The notes beneath the pieces were generated by a model that ran no database searches, was not told the DNA's origin, and was given only the letters and a program-made list of their open reading frames with translations. Made by a program: the position numbers and the translations under genes. 64,000 nucleotides of DNA from an uncultured Pelagimonas sp. (GTDB lineage Bacteria > Pseudomonadota > Alphaproteobacteria > Rhodobacterales > Rhodobacteraceae), in contig CANMPP010000007.1 in assembly GCA_947499735.1 (NCBI GenBank), positions 1 through 64,000 on the forward strand. The letters run 5' to 3'. This document shows, piece by piece, positions 1 to 8,875 of this stretch; within the stretch, counting starts at the first letter, position 1, and the number at the start of each line of letters is the position of its first letter.

Positions 1-80
1 CATAGCCTTGTCGCTGGCAGTGACAGGGTATTTGGCAAAGCCAAATGTCCCGAGAGCTGCACAGATGCGAAATCAAATAG

Positions 81-108
81 AAAGGGCTGCAAAATCGCGG
101 CCCTTTTT
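81..108 (+). terminator. Intrinsic terminator-like hairpin
   Basis: A 10-bp stem (81-90 with 97-106, one G-U pair) and a 6-nt loop run into a short T tract. It probably ends a transcript that enters from left of the window. Confidence 0.6.
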
Positions 109-161
109 GCTGTCTGAGCTTCTGCAATTCGCGCGGAATCAAGGCTGTAAGCCGCCGCGCG

Positions 162-193
162 AGAGCCGTCCCGCCCCATGGGGCGGCTCTTTT
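162..193 (+). terminator. Intrinsic terminator-like hairpin
   Basis: Arms AGAGCCG (162-168) and CGGCTCT (184-190) are perfectly complementary. The loop has its own GCCCC/GGGGC pairing, and TTT follows. This is the second terminator within 100 nt. Confidence 0.5.
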
Positions 194-522
194 GCACCCT
201 TCTGGTAAACGCGACCTTAGATGTGTTTTGCGGACATAAAGTGCCATACGCGCTGTACCGACGCTGCCCCGCGGGACTATGTTACTCTATCAATTCCAGG
301 AGCCTCCACAGACTCTTTTGTACTTTGGCAGGCTTATTGGAAGCAGGAGTATCGTCGGTGGTATTTGCGTGGAAGGTCAGTGCTTTGATTTGAGCTGCTG
401 TATTATAGTCTGGAATAACTTTACTGAGTAAGCTGATTACCGGTGTCGTGAGTTATCCTTTCAATGGATAAAACGCCCCCTAGACTCCCCCCATTCCATC
501 CGCTATACGCGCTCCATCTAAC

Positions 523-557
523 AGCCCCGGGATTCGTTCCGGGGCTCTTGGTTTTTC
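523..557 (+). terminator. Hairpin with T tract upstream of rplB
   Basis: Perfect 8-bp arms AGCCCCGG (523-530) and CCGGGGCT (539-546) are followed by a T-rich run to 557. It lies about 100 nt before rplB, so it may be a terminator or an attenuator in the rplB leader. Confidence 0.55.
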
Positions 558-654
558 GAATTCGGGGACCTTCGGGGCCCTATACCACTGGGACCTACGG
601 GGCCCTTCACATAGCAGGGCAATCCCCTGCATAAGCAAACGGAAGACAGAAAGC

Positions 655-1497
655 ATGGCACTTAAGTCGTATAAGCCGACGACGCCGGGCCAGCGCGGGC
701 TGGTGCTGATCGACCGTTCGGAGCTGTACAAAGGCCGTCCGGTCAAATCCCTTACCGAGGGTTTGACCAAGTCGGGCGGTCGTAACAACACCGGACGTAT
801 CACATCCCGTCGCCGGGGTGGTGGCGCAAAACGCCTCTACCGGATCGTTGATTTCAAGCGCAACAAAGTAGACGTTGCAGCAACCGTTGAGCGGATCGAA
901 TATGACCCGAACCGGACTGCATTCATCGCGCTGATCAAATATGAAGATGGCGAACAAGCCTACATCCTGGCGCCTCAGCGTCTGGCGGTTGGTGAGCAAG
1001 TTATCTCAGCAGAAAAAGCCGATATCAAGCCTGGCAACACAATGCCTTTCTCAGGCATGCCAATCGGTACAATCATCCACAACATCGAGCTGAAGCCTGG
1101 TAAAGGTGGTCAGATCGCACGTGCAGCCGGTACATACGCCCAATTCGTTGGTCGTGACGGTGGTTACGCGCAGATCCGTCTGTCCTCTGGCGAGCTGCGC
1201 ATGGTACGCCAAGAGTGCCGCGCGACTGTGGGTGCTGTGTCCAACCCGGACAACTCCAACCAGAACTTCGGTAAAGCGGGCCGCATGCGTCACAAGGGCA
1301 TCCGCCCAAGCGTTCGTGGTGTTGTTATGAACCCGATCGACCACCCTCACGGTGGTGGTGAAGGCCGGACATCTGGTGGTCGTCACCCAGTGACACCATG
1401 GGGTAAGCCGACCAAAGGTAAGCGCACCCGTAACACAAACAAGGCAAGCCAGAAGCTGATCATCCGCTCGCGGCACGCTAAGAAGAAAGGGCGCTAA
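655..1497 (+). CDS. rplB: 50S ribosomal protein L2
   Basis: Universal large-subunit protein needed for 30S-50S association and peptidyl transferase centre architecture. The 280-residue length is normal. The N-terminal [14 protein letters not shown] block is typical, as is the C-terminal [13 protein letters not shown] region that holds the conserved histidine near the catalytic centre. The start is fixed by GGAAG about 10 nt upstream. It is followed 3 nt later by rpsS and heads an rplB-rpsS-rplV-rpsC-rplP run. The normal upstream partner rplW is not in the window. Confidence 0.99.
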   Translation: MALKSYKPTTPGQRGLVLIDRSELYKGRPVKSLTEGLTKSGGRNNTGRITSRRRGGGAKRLYRIVDFKRNKVDVAATVERIEYDPNRTAFIALIKYEDGEQAYILAPQRLAVGEQVISAEKADIKPGNTMPFSGMPIGTIIHNIELKPGKGGQIARAAGTYAQFVGRDGGYAQIRLSSGELRMVRQECRATVGAVSNPDNSNQNFGKAGRMRHKGIRPSVRGVVMNPIDHPHGGGEGRTSGGRHPVTPWGKPTKGKRTRNTNKASQKLIIRSRHAKKKGR

Positions 1498-1500
1498 TAT

Positions 1501-1779
1501 ATGTCTCGCTCTGTATGGAAAGGTCCTTTCGTCGATTCTTATGTCTTGAAAAAGGCAGAGAAAGCGCGCGATTCCGGACGTAATGAAGTGATCAAAATCT
1601 GGTCCCGTCGTTCCACCATTCTGCCACAATTCGTTGGCCTGACATTTGGTGTGTACAACGGTCAGAAGCATATCCCAGTCAACGTGACTGAAGATATGAT
1701 CGGTCAAAAATTCGGTGAATACTCCCCGACCCGTACCTACTATGGTCACGCGGCGGACAAGAAAGCCAAAAGGAAGTAA
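1501..1779 (+). CDS. rpsS: 30S ribosomal protein S19
   Basis: Small-subunit head protein that contacts S13 and 16S rRNA. The 92 residues begin [12 protein letters not shown], the family signature, and the protein ends in a basic tail. It starts 3 nt after the rplB stop and ends 3 nt before rplV, so it is translationally coupled within the S10-type operon. Confidence 0.99.
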   Translation: MSRSVWKGPFVDSYVLKKAEKARDSGRNEVIKIWSRRSTILPQFVGLTFGVYNGQKHIPVNVTEDMIGQKFGEYSPTRTYYGHAADKKAKRK

Positions 1780-1782
1780 GCC

Positions 1783-2163
1783 ATGGGTAAGGATAAAAAT
1801 CCCCGCCGCGTGGCGGACAATGAGGCGATGGCCAAGCTGCGTATGCTGCGCACGTCTCCTCAGAAACTGAACCTGGTCGCTCAGATGATCCGCGGTAAGA
1901 AAGTTGAAAAGGCCCTGACGGACCTGACTTTCTCGAACAAGCGGATTGCGATTGACGTGAAGAAGTGCCTTCAGTCCGCGATTGCAAATGCTGAGAACAA
2001 CCATGGTCTGGATGTTGACGAGCTGATCGTTGCAGAGGCCTGGGTTGGTAAGAACCTGATCATGAAACGCGGTCGCCCTCGTGCGCGTGGTCGTTTCGGT
2101 AAGATTCACAAGCCGTTCTCGGAGCTCACCATCAAGGTGCGCCAAGTTGAGGAGCAAGCCTAA
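1783..2163 (+). CDS. rplV: 50S ribosomal protein L22
   Basis: Lines the nascent peptide exit tunnel. The 126 residues include the core with [15 protein letters not shown] and the beta-hairpin with RGRPRARGR that reaches into the tunnel. Its stop codon overlaps the rpsC start by one base (2163), which indicates tight coupling. Confidence 0.99.
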   Translation: MGKDKNPRRVADNEAMAKLRMLRTSPQKLNLVAQMIRGKKVEKALTDLTFSNKRIAIDVKKCLQSAIANAENNHGLDVDELIVAEAWVGKNLIMKRGRPRARGRFGKIHKPFSELTIKVRQVEEQA

Positions 2164-2885
2164 TGGGTAATAAAACAAATCCGATCGGCATGCGCCTGCA
2201 GGTGAACCGCACCTGGGACAGCCGCTGGTACGCTGACACGAAAGATTACGGTGATCTGTTGCTTGAGGATCTGAAGATCCGCGACTTCATTCACACCGAG
2301 TGTAAGCAAGCTGGTATCGCACGTGTGATCATCGAGCGCCCTCACAAGAAGTGCCGTGTGACAATCCACACTGCACGTCCAGGCGTGATCATCGGCAAAA
2401 AAGGTGCTGATATCGAAGTGCTTCGCAAGAAAGTTGCGAACCTGACCGATAGCGAACTGCACCTGAATATTGTTGAAGTGCGCAAGCCAGAACTGGACGC
2501 ACGTCTGGTTGGCGAAAGCATCGCACAGCAGCTTGAGCGTCGTGTTTCTTTCCGTCGCGCTATGAAGCGTGCCGTTCAGAACGCAATGCGTATGGGTGCT
2601 CAGGGTATTCGTGTGAACGTAGCTGGCCGTTTGGGCGGCGCGGAAATCGCGCGGACCGAATGGTACCGTGAAGGCCGCGTGCCTTTGCACACACTGCGTG
2701 CTGACATCGACTACAGCCATGTTGAAGCTGAAACGCCTTACGGTATCATCGGCATCAAGACATGGATCTTCAAAGGCGAGATCATGGAGCACGACCCTCA
2801 GGCGCGTGACCGTAAATCTCAAGAAGTTCAGGACGGACCAGCGCCTCGCGGTGCAGGTGGCAACCGTCGTGACGATCGGAGGTAA
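2163..2885 (+). CDS. rpsC: 30S ribosomal protein S3
   Basis: Small-subunit protein at the mRNA entry channel. It carries a KH domain ([11 protein letters not shown] at about residue 78) and the C-terminal S3 domain ([13 protein letters not shown]). At 240 residues it is normal for alphaproteobacteria, with a charged, Gly/Arg-rich tail. Two nucleotides separate it from rplP. Confidence 0.99.
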   Translation: MGNKTNPIGMRLQVNRTWDSRWYADTKDYGDLLLEDLKIRDFIHTECKQAGIARVIIERPHKKCRVTIHTARPGVIIGKKGADIEVLRKKVANLTDSELHLNIVEVRKPELDARLVGESIAQQLERRVSFRRAMKRAVQNAMRMGAQGIRVNVAGRLGGAEIARTEWYREGRVPLHTLRADIDYSHVEAETPYGIIGIKTWIFKGEIMEHDPQARDRKSQEVQDGPAPRGAGGNRRDDRR

Positions 2886-2887
2886 TC

Positions 2888-3301
2888 ATGCTTCAGCCAA
2901 AGCGTACTAAATTCCGCAAAATGCATAAGGGCCGCATTAAAGGCCTGGCAAAGGGCGGCTCTGATCTGAACTTCGGCACATATGGTCTGAAAGCTCTTCA
3001 GCCTGAGCGTGTAACAGCACGTCAGATCGAAGCGGCACGTCGTGCCATGACGCGTCACATGAAGCGTCAAGGTCGTGTTTGGATCCGTATCTTCCCAGAT
3101 ACACCAGTTACTGCAAAACCAATCGAAGTTCGGATGGGTAAAGGTAAGGGTTCCGTGGACCGTTGGGTCTGCAAAGTGAAGCCTGGCCGTGTCATGTTCG
3201 AAATCGATGGTGTGGGTGAAGAAGTCGCGCGTGAAGCGCTGCGTTTGGCGGCAATGAAATTGCCAGTCAAAACCCGCGTCGTGGTTCGCGAAGACTGGTA
3301 A
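2888..3301 (+). CDS. rplP: 50S ribosomal protein L16
   Basis: Binds 23S rRNA near the A site and shapes the peptidyl transferase centre. The 137 residues begin [16 protein letters not shown], the classic start. It is the last gene of the first ribosomal run. In the textbook order rpmC would follow at once, but here a terminator (3348-3377) and 5.5 kb of unrelated genes intervene. Confidence 0.99.
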   Translation: MLQPKRTKFRKMHKGRIKGLAKGGSDLNFGTYGLKALQPERVTARQIEAARRAMTRHMKRQGRVWIRIFPDTPVTAKPIEVRMGKGKGSVDRWVCKVKPGRVMFEIDGVGEEVAREALRLAAMKLPVKTRVVVREDW

Positions 3302-3347
3302 GCTCTGCTTGCTTTAGTGGGTCTATGGATCCGCTAGGAAAAACAAT

Positions 3348-3377
3348 CCCCGTGCATTGATTTGCGCGGGGGTTTTT
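3348..3377 (+). terminator. Intrinsic terminator after rplP
   Basis: A 9-bp stem (3348-3356 with 3363-3371, one G-U pair) is followed by five T. It ends the rplB-rplP transcript, which shows that rpmC and the genes after it need their own promoter. Confidence 0.85.
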
Positions 3378-3440
3378 CGTGCGATCTTGTTGCAGGTGCT
3401 TTCAGGTTGTAGCGAAACGGTCTTCCCAAAATCTTGTATC

Positions 3441-4205
3441 TTAGAAAAGATTGCCCATCTTGGCGTCAAACTGCGCGCGGGTGATGGTGGCCCTGTTGCC
3501 AGCGTGACCTTGATAATAGGATTTGCCGTTTTCCAAAGGTAAACCAGCCCAGATTTTAGCCAGATTGTTTTGGAAATTCTTGACCGCCAGTTGCCCATTG
3601 ACCATGTCTTCAAATCCTGCCTCGTCCAACAGGATATCAGCAAGTTTGTCCTGCACTTCGGGGCTAAAGCGAGCGTTTTCGGCTATCCCCGCTTTCGTAG
3701 CCAGACGTTTTAAGGTCTTGGGAATGAATTGATAGCGCCCGATGGCATGGTGTTGATTGGGGGTCGCTGCAATCCACTGATAGATTTCGCGTAATGTCAT
3801 CCGTGTAGGTGGCTTACGGGGGTTGACTTTGGCGGCATAAATAACGGCGTTATAGCCCGCTGGCCCTGCTTCGGCCAATGCGATGACATCCCGAATTTTG
3901 TCGCGGATCGGCGTGTTGGATGGGCCAAGGCGGCTGCGTTCCAGTTGCGGTACGAGATCTTGATATGGTGCAAGAAGGCTGCCTTCAACGACGCCGACAA
4001 ATAGGCTGCCACGCCGTTCATTGCCTGCGGTTGTTCCGGCGCTATCAGGCGTTACTTTTGTTGGGATAAGACTGCTTCTGGCGGGATTAGGTGTAGAAGC
4101 AAAGAGCGATCCGCGCGGCTCTAAAGAAAACAATGCACCACTCTCACAGAATGCTGGTCCACAGAGTGAAACCAAAAAAACAATCAAAGCGTACTGCCGA
4201 ACCAT
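3441..4205 (-). CDS. Secreted muramidase-like (lysozyme-fold) protein
   Basis: Predicted exported protein of 254 residues with a hydrophobic N terminus (MVRQYALIVFLVSLCGPAFC), then a low-complexity linker, then a C-terminal domain from about residue 105. That domain resembles phage-type muramidases related to GH104: an IRDVIALAEAGPAGYNAV segment with a candidate catalytic Glu and the substrate-site motif GRYQFIPKTLKRL. The start at 4205 is preferred over an ATG 13 codons upstream because GAGG sits 8 nt before it and the signal peptide then begins at Met1. It would act on peptidoglycan in the periplasm. It is one of the genes splitting rplP from rpmC. The exact GH family is inferred. Confidence 0.75.
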   Translation of the reverse strand: MVRQYALIVFLVSLCGPAFCESGALFSLEPRGSLFASTPNPARSSLIPTKVTPDSAGTTAGNERRGSLFVGVVEGSLLAPYQDLVPQLERSRLGPSNTPIRDKIRDVIALAEAGPAGYNAVIYAAKVNPRKPPTRMTLREIYQWIAATPNQHHAIGRYQFIPKTLKRLATKAGIAENARFSPEVQDKLADILLDEAGFEDMVNGQLAVKNFQNNLAKIWAGLPLENGKSYYQGHAGNRATITRAQFDAKMGNLF

Positions 4206-4506
4206 GTCATCCTCATTTCTTGAGTCCGACCAATCCTGACACAAACTGGTTTAGGCTTTCTTTCTCGTGGCTCGCGAAACTTCAGACAACTTTGACCTTA
4301 ACGTCACCATCCCGACTGAAATTCAAATTTCGTCCGGAAATAGACCTTTACGCAAACAGCAGTGAAATTACATTTCGAGCCCAACTTTGACCGATGCAGC
4401 GCAATGCACCAATTGCCGCAAAGCAAAGGTAGCGCACTTTGAAAAGTCGTGGGGAAAGCGATTTTGCATTTTAGATGCCACGACGTACGTTACCAAGTGA
4501 GGAACA
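4206..4506. other. Intergenic gap, 301 nt
   Basis: This gap lies between two - strand genes. It must hold the promoter of the muramidase-like gene. It is AT-richer than the neighbouring ribosomal genes. I see no RNA gene, clear terminator or strong promoter. Confidence 0.4.
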
Positions 4507-5574
4507 TCACACGTTGTTCAAAACCGCTAATTCAATAGTTTGATTGTCAAAAATATGGGTGTTCTGATTTTCGCTCCATCGGCCTATGATCTCGGTCCCC
4601 GCACTCGCCAAATCAATCTTGGCAATCTGAAGAGTCTCTTCTTCGTGATAAGGTGCAGTGAGGCCTTCAGGAGTGTCGGCATCGCCGACAATGACATATT
4701 CAAAGCTGCGACAATTTTCTGGGGTTATGGCTAATTTTTTTCCGGCTAAGGGAATGGTTTGACTTGGTGCAACGCCAATGCGAAAAACCTTGGGCAACAC
4801 GATTTCGTAGTAGTTAGCTTCTTGGAATGGAGCGTGCAGCCAAAGATGGCTGGGCGAAATTGTTTCTACATCTACCCAAAACGGCATCGGAATTTCTATC
4901 TCGTGTGGGGAACGTTTGTATATTGGCCAAGCGACTGAAAACTGTGGTTCGTTGGGCGCATTTGTCGGCAAGAAAAGCGCAATGCCATTTTCCGCCATCG
5001 CCACCTCGCTCAAGTCGAGCGTATTCTTGATCTTAGGGATAGATGTGAAGTATCCGTAAGCAATATTCTTAAGCTCTTGGGTGCCTTGAATATTCCAAGG
5101 CGAGCTCAATAGCTTTTGGCTCGACTTTATCCCTTTTTGACCTTCTTTGGTCGTGTGGTGATATAATTCCAATTCGAACTGGTTACCCCGCGTTCGCCAT
5201 GTTCCCTGTGGCGGCGGCAACGCTTCTGCGTCGATCGTTGCAAATGCACACTTGTATATAAAAGATCCATCTGCGCAGGTCTTTACCAAACGGGTCCGAA
5301 AAAATGCGACTTCAACATCAATTTTTCCCAGAAGTCCCAGACGCAAAGTGCAGAAATCAAGAGATCCATCACCGCCAAAAAATGCGATGCAGTTTGGAAA
5401 GAAAAATTGCGGTGAATAAAAAACACGTTTGCGTCCACTGGCCATCAGAATGTCGGGAAGAACGAAAGAGCGATCTTTCATATGCACTAGCCGGCATTTC
5501 AGGTAACCATGATAAATTTTCTTTGTTTTCAAAATGTTCTTGTATGAAGGGTCCAGTGGAAAATGTGGGTCCAT
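4507..5574 (-). CDS. Uncharacterised protein with a possible HYD1-type ADP-ribosyltransferase core
   Basis: The 355 residues match no family I recognise over full length. The middle (about 147-190) reads LYHHTTKEGQKGIKSS, then AYGYFTSIPK about 20 residues later. This is the arrangement of the His and Tyr strands in HYD1-type ADP-ribosyltransferases (YH.T...G..GI..S....YFT). A candidate third-strand acidic region lies in the last 50 residues (VGDADTPEGL). No signal peptide or membrane segment is seen. The ATG at 5574 is preferred to the TTG one codon upstream because GGAAAG precedes it. Codon and base use look AT-richer than the flanks, suggesting horizontal transfer. No immunity partner is obvious nearby. 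The ADP-ribosyltransferase assignment is an inference. Confidence 0.55.
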   Translation of the reverse strand: MDPHFPLDPSYKNILKTKKIYHGYLKCRLVHMKDRSFVLPDILMASGRKRVFYSPQFFFPNCIAFFGGDGSLDFCTLRLGLLGKIDVEVAFFRTRLVKTCADGSFIYKCAFATIDAEALPPPQGTWRTRGNQFELELYHHTTKEGQKGIKSSQKLLSSPWNIQGTQELKNIAYGYFTSIPKIKNTLDLSEVAMAENGIALFLPTNAPNEPQFSVAWPIYKRSPHEIEIPMPFWVDVETISPSHLWLHAPFQEANYYEIVLPKVFRIGVAPSQTIPLAGKKLAITPENCRSFEYVIVGDADTPEGLTAPYHEEETLQIAKIDLASAGTEIIGRWSENQNTHIFDNQTIELAVLNNV

Positions 5575-6003
5575 CAAAACTTTCCTTTACTCTAAAATTC
5601 GTTAATTTACGCTAGGCTTCAACTCAAATGTAAACAGTGCCCGCTCCGGCTTGGCAACAAGCATCAGTTGAAGTCGTAAGCTTTGGCATCCTCTTGTTGG
5701 AGGCCGAGTAAACGAAGTGAATGTCCAGAGCTGTATGACGTGCTGAACCTTCTAGGCCGCTTTGGGCTGGCTGCTGTCGCTTGGAGAAGAAACCGCGAAC
5801 GGCTGCAAAGTTCTATCTGTTTCCGTCGGCTTAGGTGTCGATGGAGGTTTTAGTTTGGTCATAAATCCTTGGCGTTTGGACCATTATTGCATGGCGCGTG
5901 TCATGAGGGGATTCAACCATTCCGTCACATCCGGTCAAAGATGTGCGGTTCTGCAATGCAAAATGCGCTCGCTCCCTTGCTCTGGCTGTATTAGAAGGCT
6001 GCC
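5575..6003. other. Intergenic gap, 429 nt
   Basis: This is the divergent space between the possible ADP-ribosyltransferase gene (-) and the oxygenase-like gene (+), so promoters for both are expected. An 84-codon open frame at 5762-6016 has no ribosome binding site and overlaps the next start, so it is not called. Confidence 0.4.
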
Positions 6004-6624
6004 ATGGCACATATAAAATCTCTCTTTTCGACCCGTCTTTACCGCGCTCAACTGACTGAATTTGGTCACGATATTGATGCGCAGGAACTGGAAGTCTCTT
6101 GCTATTCCATCGCGGAAGATGATGAGGCAGGCCAAGATTGGTGTGAAGAAAAGGGCTATCCGGGCTACACGTCTTACGCGTCACTGACCGACCTACCGTG
6201 GCGTTTCCCGATCTTCCAAACCATTGTGGATGCGTTGGATAAGCACGTGGCGGCCTTTGCCGAGGATCTGGAATTTGATCTGGGTGATAAGGCACTGATG
6301 CTGGAAGATATCTGGATCAACATCCTGCCAGAGGGCGGCATGCATTCGTCGCATTTGCATCCCCATTCCGTGATTTCTGGCACGACCTATGTGTCGATGC
6401 CGGATGGTACGTCGGCATTGAAGCTAGAAGATCCACGATCGGGACGCATGATGGCATCCCCGCCGCGCCGCAAAGGCGCACGTGAAGATCTGCAAATGTT
6501 TGTTTATGAGGCACCAAAGGTGGGTGATGTCTTGCTGTGGGAAAGCTGGCTGCGACACGAAGTTCCGATGAACATGGCTGAAGATGAACGCATCAGCGTT
6601 AGCTTTAATTACAAATGGGAATGA
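6004..6624 (+). CDS. Putative 2OG-Fe(II) oxygenase (TIGR02466-type)
   Basis: The 206 residues form a cupin-like double-stranded beta-helix protein. Iron-ligand motifs are visible: HSSHLHPHSVISGTTYV around residues 118-134 for the first ligands, WLRHEVPMN for the distal His near residue 185, and ERISVSFNY with an Arg placed to bind 2-oxoglutarate. This fits the small putative 2OG-Fe(II) oxygenase family common in Rhodobacteraceae, whose substrate is unknown. It is cytoplasmic, with no signal peptide. It is followed by two small secreted-protein genes in the same direction. Confidence 0.75.
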   Translation: MAHIKSLFSTRLYRAQLTEFGHDIDAQELEVSCYSIAEDDEAGQDWCEEKGYPGYTSYASLTDLPWRFPIFQTIVDALDKHVAAFAEDLEFDLGDKALMLEDIWINILPEGGMHSSHLHPHSVISGTTYVSMPDGTSALKLEDPRSGRMMASPPRRKGAREDLQMFVYEAPKVGDVLLWESWLRHEVPMNMAEDERISVSFNYKWE

Positions 6625-6670
6625 CCAGATTGTGATCTGCATGATTGGTCTGCCCTGTTAAGCTAACCTT

Positions 6671-7024
6671 ATGAAAACACATCTGGCCGTTATATTCATC
6701 GCTCTTGCCTCGACATCTTATGCGGATATGCCTGTGATCGAGGCCGTTGATGCCATACAGAGCGGGGACACTTGGCGTTTTGATGTAACGTTGTCACATG
6801 CCGATACGGGTTGGGAGGACTATGCCGATGGTTGGCGCGTTCTTGATGTTGATCAGAATGTCCTAGGTACCCGTGTTCTCTATCATCCCCATGTCGATGA
6901 ACAGCCCTTTACCAGATCACTGTCAGGTGTTCGAATTCCTTCGGGCCAATCAGAGGTTCTGATTGAAGCGCGCGATCTGATCGGCGGGTGGAGCGGCCAG
7001 TATTTTCGTCTAAAGTTACAGTGA
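6671..7024 (+). CDS. Small secreted conserved protein
   Basis: The 117 residues have a clear signal peptide (MKTHLAVIFIALASTSYA). The mature part is a compact beta-rich domain (WRFDVTLSHADTGWEDYADGW, then repeated short strands) with no cysteines. It resembles proteins I associate with Rhodobacteraceae genomes but cannot name. It lies 46 nt after the oxygenase-like gene and 56 nt before another secreted protein, so the three probably form one transcript acting partly in the periplasm. Confidence 0.6.
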   Translation: MKTHLAVIFIALASTSYADMPVIEAVDAIQSGDTWRFDVTLSHADTGWEDYADGWRVLDVDQNVLGTRVLYHPHVDEQPFTRSLSGVRIPSGQSEVLIEARDLIGGWSGQYFRLKLQ

Positions 7025-7080
7025 TCGACGGAACCGTCCCGAGTATCCGTATAACGGACACATACAAGTTGGAGGTTCTT

Positions 7081-7731
7081 ATGAAACATATATCTCAGGC
7101 CATTCTGTTGTCAGGCCTTATTCTGGCCGGCCAATCGGTTCGTGCGGACACATATAATGTCGATGTTTGGGCGGATAATTGGTTCGCGATGTATGTGAAC
7201 GGGACTGAAGTTCTAGAAGACAGCGTTCCGATCACCACCGAGCGTTCCTTTAATGCAGAAAGCGGTACGTTCTCGGTAGATGGTCCAGCGCAGATTGCTA
7301 TCATCACCAAGGATTTCAAGGAAAACGATACCGGTTTGGAATATATCGGGTCGCGCCGCCAGCAAATGGGCGATGGTGGTTTGATTTTCCAAATCAAGGA
7401 CAGTGCCGGAATGACGGCCTTGGTCAGCAGTTCAGCCGTTAAGTGCCTTGTCATGCATTACGCTCCAATCGATACGTCCTGCGAGGGCGAAGCCAATCCG
7501 GTTGAGGGGCAGGGTGTTTGCGCGTCAGAAACGCAAGCGGAACCAGACGGGTGGATGTTGGCAGGTTTCGATGATGCGGCATGGCCAGCGGCGACCGAAC
7601 ATACAGAACAAGCGGTTGATCCTAAATTTGGTTATGATGAGATAACCTGGGATCCATCCGCGCAATTGATATGGGGCGACGATCTAGAGCGTGACAATAC
7701 GCTGATCTGTCGTGTGACCCTGGGCGAATAA
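7081..7731 (+). CDS. Secreted protein of unknown function
   Basis: The 216 residues begin with a signal peptide (MKHISQAILLSGLILAGQSVRA). The mature domain reads TYNVDVWADNWFAMYVNGTEV, which resembles a carbohydrate-binding-like beta sandwich. The C-terminal half has several cysteines (C-X, CEGE, VCAS, LICR) that could form disulfides. The ATG at 7081 is chosen over an in-frame upstream Met because GGAGG lies 7 nt before it and the signal peptide starts there. Function unknown. Confidence 0.65.
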   Translation: MKHISQAILLSGLILAGQSVRADTYNVDVWADNWFAMYVNGTEVLEDSVPITTERSFNAESGTFSVDGPAQIAIITKDFKENDTGLEYIGSRRQQMGDGGLIFQIKDSAGMTALVSSSAVKCLVMHYAPIDTSCEGEANPVEGQGVCASETQAEPDGWMLAGFDDAAWPAATEHTEQAVDPKFGYDEITWDPSAQLIWGDDLERDNTLICRVTLGE

Positions 7732-7733
7732 AA

Positions 7734-8516
7734 TCAGGCCGAGGCCTGCGCCGCATTTTCGCGCTCCCTGTCCAGCCGTTTGTCGGCTTGGTGTCCGTCC
7801 TCGGTCCGTCCGATTTTCCAATAGCTGGAAATATAGATCTGTTCTTTTGGGATACCGCGTTCGTTTCGCAGGTAGCTCCGCAGATCTTGCATGGAGTGAA
7901 ATTCGCAAGCGCACCACGCCCCAACGGTACCGTCTTCTGGCCACGGCATGTCACGCACATGTTGTGACAGGGCGCGGGGCGTGTGTGCGTAACCCGGATT
8001 GACCAGCCAATGGACCTCGACGCCCTCGGGATGTGTGATGTCTTGCCGATCTGCTTCACTGGTGATTTCTATGAGCGCGATGCCTTTCGCGTCCGCTGGC
8101 AAACGTTCTAGGTTGCAGGCCAGCGCGGGCAAGCCAGTCATATCAGCTGCCAAAAGCACATAATCCGTATCGTGACTGACCGGCTTAACAGAGCCGGGGC
8201 CACCAATTTCGACGGGATCTCCGGGTTTCGCGCCTTTGGCCCAAGCCGAGGCAAGGCCTTCGCTGTCATCATGCAGGGCGAAATCGATGCTCAACAAGTT
8301 CTTGCTGCTGTCAAAAGCCCTAATAGAATAGGTTCGCATGATCACTTTGTCCGGCGTGCTACCCGGCGCGTCCGGGAAGCGAAACTTCACATAGCCGCTT
8401 TCAAACCCTTCTGGGAACCCGCGCAATCCTTCACCGGTCAGGGTGACACGCAGCATATTGGGTGTGATCTGCTGAGTGGAGAATACTTCTACGTTACGAG
8501 GGGCAGGTCTGGGCAT
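7734..8516 (-). CDS. Siderophore-interacting FAD-binding protein
   Basis: About 260 residues of the ViuB/SIP flavoprotein family, which reduces ferric siderophores in the cytoplasm to release iron. Visible marks are the N-terminal FAD-binding barrel with RTYSIRAFD (flavin-binding R-x-Y-[ST]) and PGDPVEIGGPGS. The C-terminal half has the NAD(P)H-binding fold (DYVLLAADMTGLPALACNLERLP) and ends in SYWKIGRTEDGHQ, the SIP-family C-terminal motif. The Met at 8516 (MPRPAPRNVEV) matches the family start. An ATG 20 codons upstream is possible. It faces the ribosomal genes and is convergent with the preceding secreted protein. Confidence 0.85.
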   Translation of the reverse strand: MPRPAPRNVEVFSTQQITPNMLRVTLTGEGLRGFPEGFESGYVKFRFPDAPGSTPDKVIMRTYSIRAFDSSKNLLSIDFALHDDSEGLASAWAKGAKPGDPVEIGGPGSVKPVSHDTDYVLLAADMTGLPALACNLERLPADAKGIALIEITSEADRQDITHPEGVEVHWLVNPGYAHTPRALSQHVRDMPWPEDGTVGAWCACEFHSMQDLRSYLRNERGIPKEQIYISSYWKIGRTEDGHQADKRLDRERENAAQASA

Positions 8517-8875
8517 GGGACGTCCGTTCAAAAATGCGGTCGAGCCGCTTATCAAACAAAAATAGTCAGAAAACAACGGTGGTTGTGGTAATAATCACGA
8601 GAAGAGGGTTGGAACATCCAGTATGGCCCTACCCAAAGAATGCTGAATGTGACAAATGAAGCTTACGCAGATCATAGGTGAGCATCTGTCAAAATGTCCT
8701 TGCCAGATAGGCGATTCCCCCCTATAGACGCACCTCATGCACGGCAGACCAGAATCACGGCGCCCTGATTTCAGGGAACAGTGGCTCTTTTTTGCTTTTC
8801 AACGTCACCAGATCCAAGGTGACCCGATACCATAAAGATCGGGGCCTTCTGGTGAGCTAAACAAAGGAATAGGCG
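8517..8875. other. Divergent intergenic region before rpmC
   Basis: These 359 nt separate the siderophore-interacting gene (-) from rpmC (+). They hold the promoter candidate at 8700-8728 and three short hairpins in the presumed rpmC leader (around 8762-8778, 8806-8823 and 8827-8845). No small gene is supported. Confidence 0.5.
8700..8728 (+). promoter_or_regulatory. Candidate sigma70 promoter for the rpmC-rpmD run
   Basis: TTGCCA (8700-8705), a 17-nt spacer and TATAGA (8723-8728) give a near-consensus promoter about 150 nt before rpmC. The run needs its own promoter because a terminator and 5.5 kb of foreign genes cut it off from rplP. Confidence 0.6.

Larger units (their letters stand above)
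1..654. other. Non-coding region upstream of rplB
   Basis: No convincing gene is seen. The short open frames here lack ribosome binding sites and resemble no family I know. The stretch holds three terminator-like hairpins (81-108, 162-193, 523-557) and a pair of near-identical 17-nt direct repeats at 565-581 and 590-606 just before rplB. In the usual S10 order rplW would sit directly upstream of rplB, but no rplW is visible here, so rplB is separated from its usual partners by at least this much DNA. Confidence 0.6.

Noticed and set aside
8-208. 66-codon + strand frame at the window start
   Set aside because: No ribosome binding site, runs through two terminator hairpins, no family resemblance.
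1051-2178. 375-codon - strand frame opposite rplB-rplV
   Set aside because: Antisense shadow of strongly conserved ribosomal protein genes.
5762-6016. 84-codon + strand frame
   Set aside because: No ribosome binding site and overlaps the oxygenase start in another frame.
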